Shown piece by piece: positions 39,490 to 40,146 of a DNA stretch of 40,146 nt. The stretch spans positions 1 to 40,146 of the forward strand of contig JBKDXM010000130.1 of the NCBI GenBank assembly GCA_046306335.1. Direction: 5' to 3'. Numbering within the stretch: the first letter of the stretch is position 1; every line of letters starts with the position of its first letter. Origin of the DNA: UBA2386 sp046306335 (GTDB taxonomy: Bacteria > Planctomycetota > UBA1135 > UBA2386). The notes below the pieces were generated by a model that did no database searches, was not told the DNA's origin, and saw only the letters and a program-made list of their open reading frames with translations. The translations under genes were made by a program, and so were the position numbers.

Positions 39490-40146
39490 ATGGCGCGCGG
39501 CGAGATGCGTCCGGAGATCGTGGCCAAGGTCGCGCGCTTCCCGACCGGGCCCGGCGTCTACACGTTCCTCGACGGCAAGGGCGAGGCGCTCTACGTCGGC
39601 AAGGCCGCCGACCTGCGCGCGCGCGTGCGCAGCTACTGCAAGCCCGGGGGCGACGGCCGCTTCCTGCTGCAGTTCCTCGCCGCCGACGCGGTCGACGTCG
39701 AGTTCGTCGCCACCGCGACCGAGCAGGAGGCGCTGCTGCTCGAGACCACGGTGATCAAGAAGAAGCAGCCGCGCTACAACCTGAAGCTGAAGGACGAAAA
39801 GGCGTTCTTGCTGCTGCGGCTCGACCGGCGCGAGCCGTGGCCATGGTACCGCCTGGTGCGGCGGCGGCAGGACGACGGCGCCACCTACTTCGGGCCGTTC
39901 GCGTCGGCGAAGGCGGTGCGGCGCACCCTGCGCCTCTTGCACAAGATCGTGCCGCTGCGCGACTGCCGCGACAGCGTGTTCCAGAACCGCACGCGCCCGT
40001 GCCTGAAGCACCAGATCGGCCGCTGCCCAGCACCGTGCGTCGCCCTGGTGGCGCGCGCGGACTACGACCGGCTGCTCGACCAGTCGGTGCGCATCCTGCG
40101 CGGCGACGTCGGCGGCCTGCTCGGCGAGCTGCGCACGCGCATGGAG
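39490..40146 (+). CDS. uvrC: Excinuclease ABC subunit UvrC, N-terminal part, cut by window edge
   Basis: 219 codons are visible, still open at the right edge. Residues 20-100 form the GIY-YIG nuclease domain that makes the 3' incision: GPGVYTF (20-26), ALYVGKAADLRARVRSY and EQEALLLETTVIKKKQPRYN. Then come YFGPFASAKAVRRTL and the Cys cluster CRDSVFQNRTRPCLKHQIGR with CPAPC, diagnostic of UvrC. It begins 6 bp after the uvrB stop, so the two form an operon. The 5' incision half, UvrB-binding and HhH domains are outside the window. Confidence 0.96.
   Translation, partial: MARGEMRPEIVAKVARFPTGPGVYTFLDGKGEALYVGKAADLRARVRSYCKPGGDGRFLLQFLAADAVDVEFVATATEQEALLLETTVIKKKQPRYNLKLKDEKAFLLLRLDRREPWPWYRLVRRRQDDGATYFGPFASAKAVRRTLRLLHKIVPLRDCRDSVFQNRTRPCLKHQIGRCPAPCVALVARADYDRLLDQSVRILRGDVGGLLGELRTRME

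Overview
The window is very GC-rich (about 70% or more by eye) and almost fully coding: 26 complete protein genes, two genes cut by the window edges and two tRNAs. The content suggests a planctomycete (Planctomycetota). It has an ECF sigma factor coupled to a protein kinase, zinc-ribbon/membrane proteins with Ala/Pro/Lys-rich linkers, a DUF1080-type lipoprotein, a squalene-cyclase-like secreted protein, and secreted proteins with a recurrent C-terminal module. The phylum assignment is an inference from gene content; no rRNA is present. UGA is the dominant stop codon (24 of 26 complete genes; the other two use UAG).

Layout. 1-426: start of a tyrosine recombinase running off the left edge. 486-1388: glutamate formimidoyltransferase. 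1528-4412: ECF sigma factor and tandem-kinase operon. 4612-5974: a small membrane protein and a secreted protein. 6009-10101: HtrA-like protease and homodimeric pyruvate dehydrogenase E1. 10406-11350: TerC. 11372-13035: purE-purK. 13220-13295: tRNA-Asn. 13448-14038: selenoprotein candidate. 14159-17493: DUF885 protein and ATP-type PEP carboxykinase. 17651-19833: tRNA-Arg, a 2OG-Fe(II) oxygenase and a secreted protein. 19912-22008: secreted YetA/rhamnogalacturonan-lyase-like protein. 22403-27016: hybrid NRPS-like megaenzyme. 27122-28771: secreted protein. 28915-32344: three-gene overlapping operon headed by a second selenoprotein candidate. 32420-33307: ATP-grasp protein. 33342-37291: hslU and two zinc-ribbon membrane proteins. 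37435 to the right edge: uvrB-uvrC.

The main discovery is hidden recoding. On the minus strand at 13448-14038, one reading frame continues through two in-frame UGA codons (codons 47 and 131). It encodes an exported protein with two repeated HMA/MerP-like domains. Each UGA falls in the beta1-alpha1 loop, where HMA proteins carry their metal-binding cysteines. Each UGA is followed at bacterial-SECIS distance by an 8-bp hairpin with a CGUG(C/A) loop. A conventional gene caller sees only the last third, as a 65-residue ORF. A second candidate at 32003-32344 has one in-frame UGA (codon 41), followed by a 7-bp hairpin whose loop is GGUC, like the loop of E. coli fdhF SECIS, and ends in a two-CxxC zinc ribbon. 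It overlaps the next gene. Selenocysteine decoding genes (selA, selB, selC, selD) are not in this window, so the claim depends on the rest of the genome.

Other notable items are an NRPS-like protein with formyltransferase, degenerate condensation, adenylation and carrier domains and a luciferase-like monooxygenase inserted inside the adenylation domain; a double kinase whose second domain has HCD instead of HRD; and intrinsic terminators that share a short CGUUUC(C)GGG tail.
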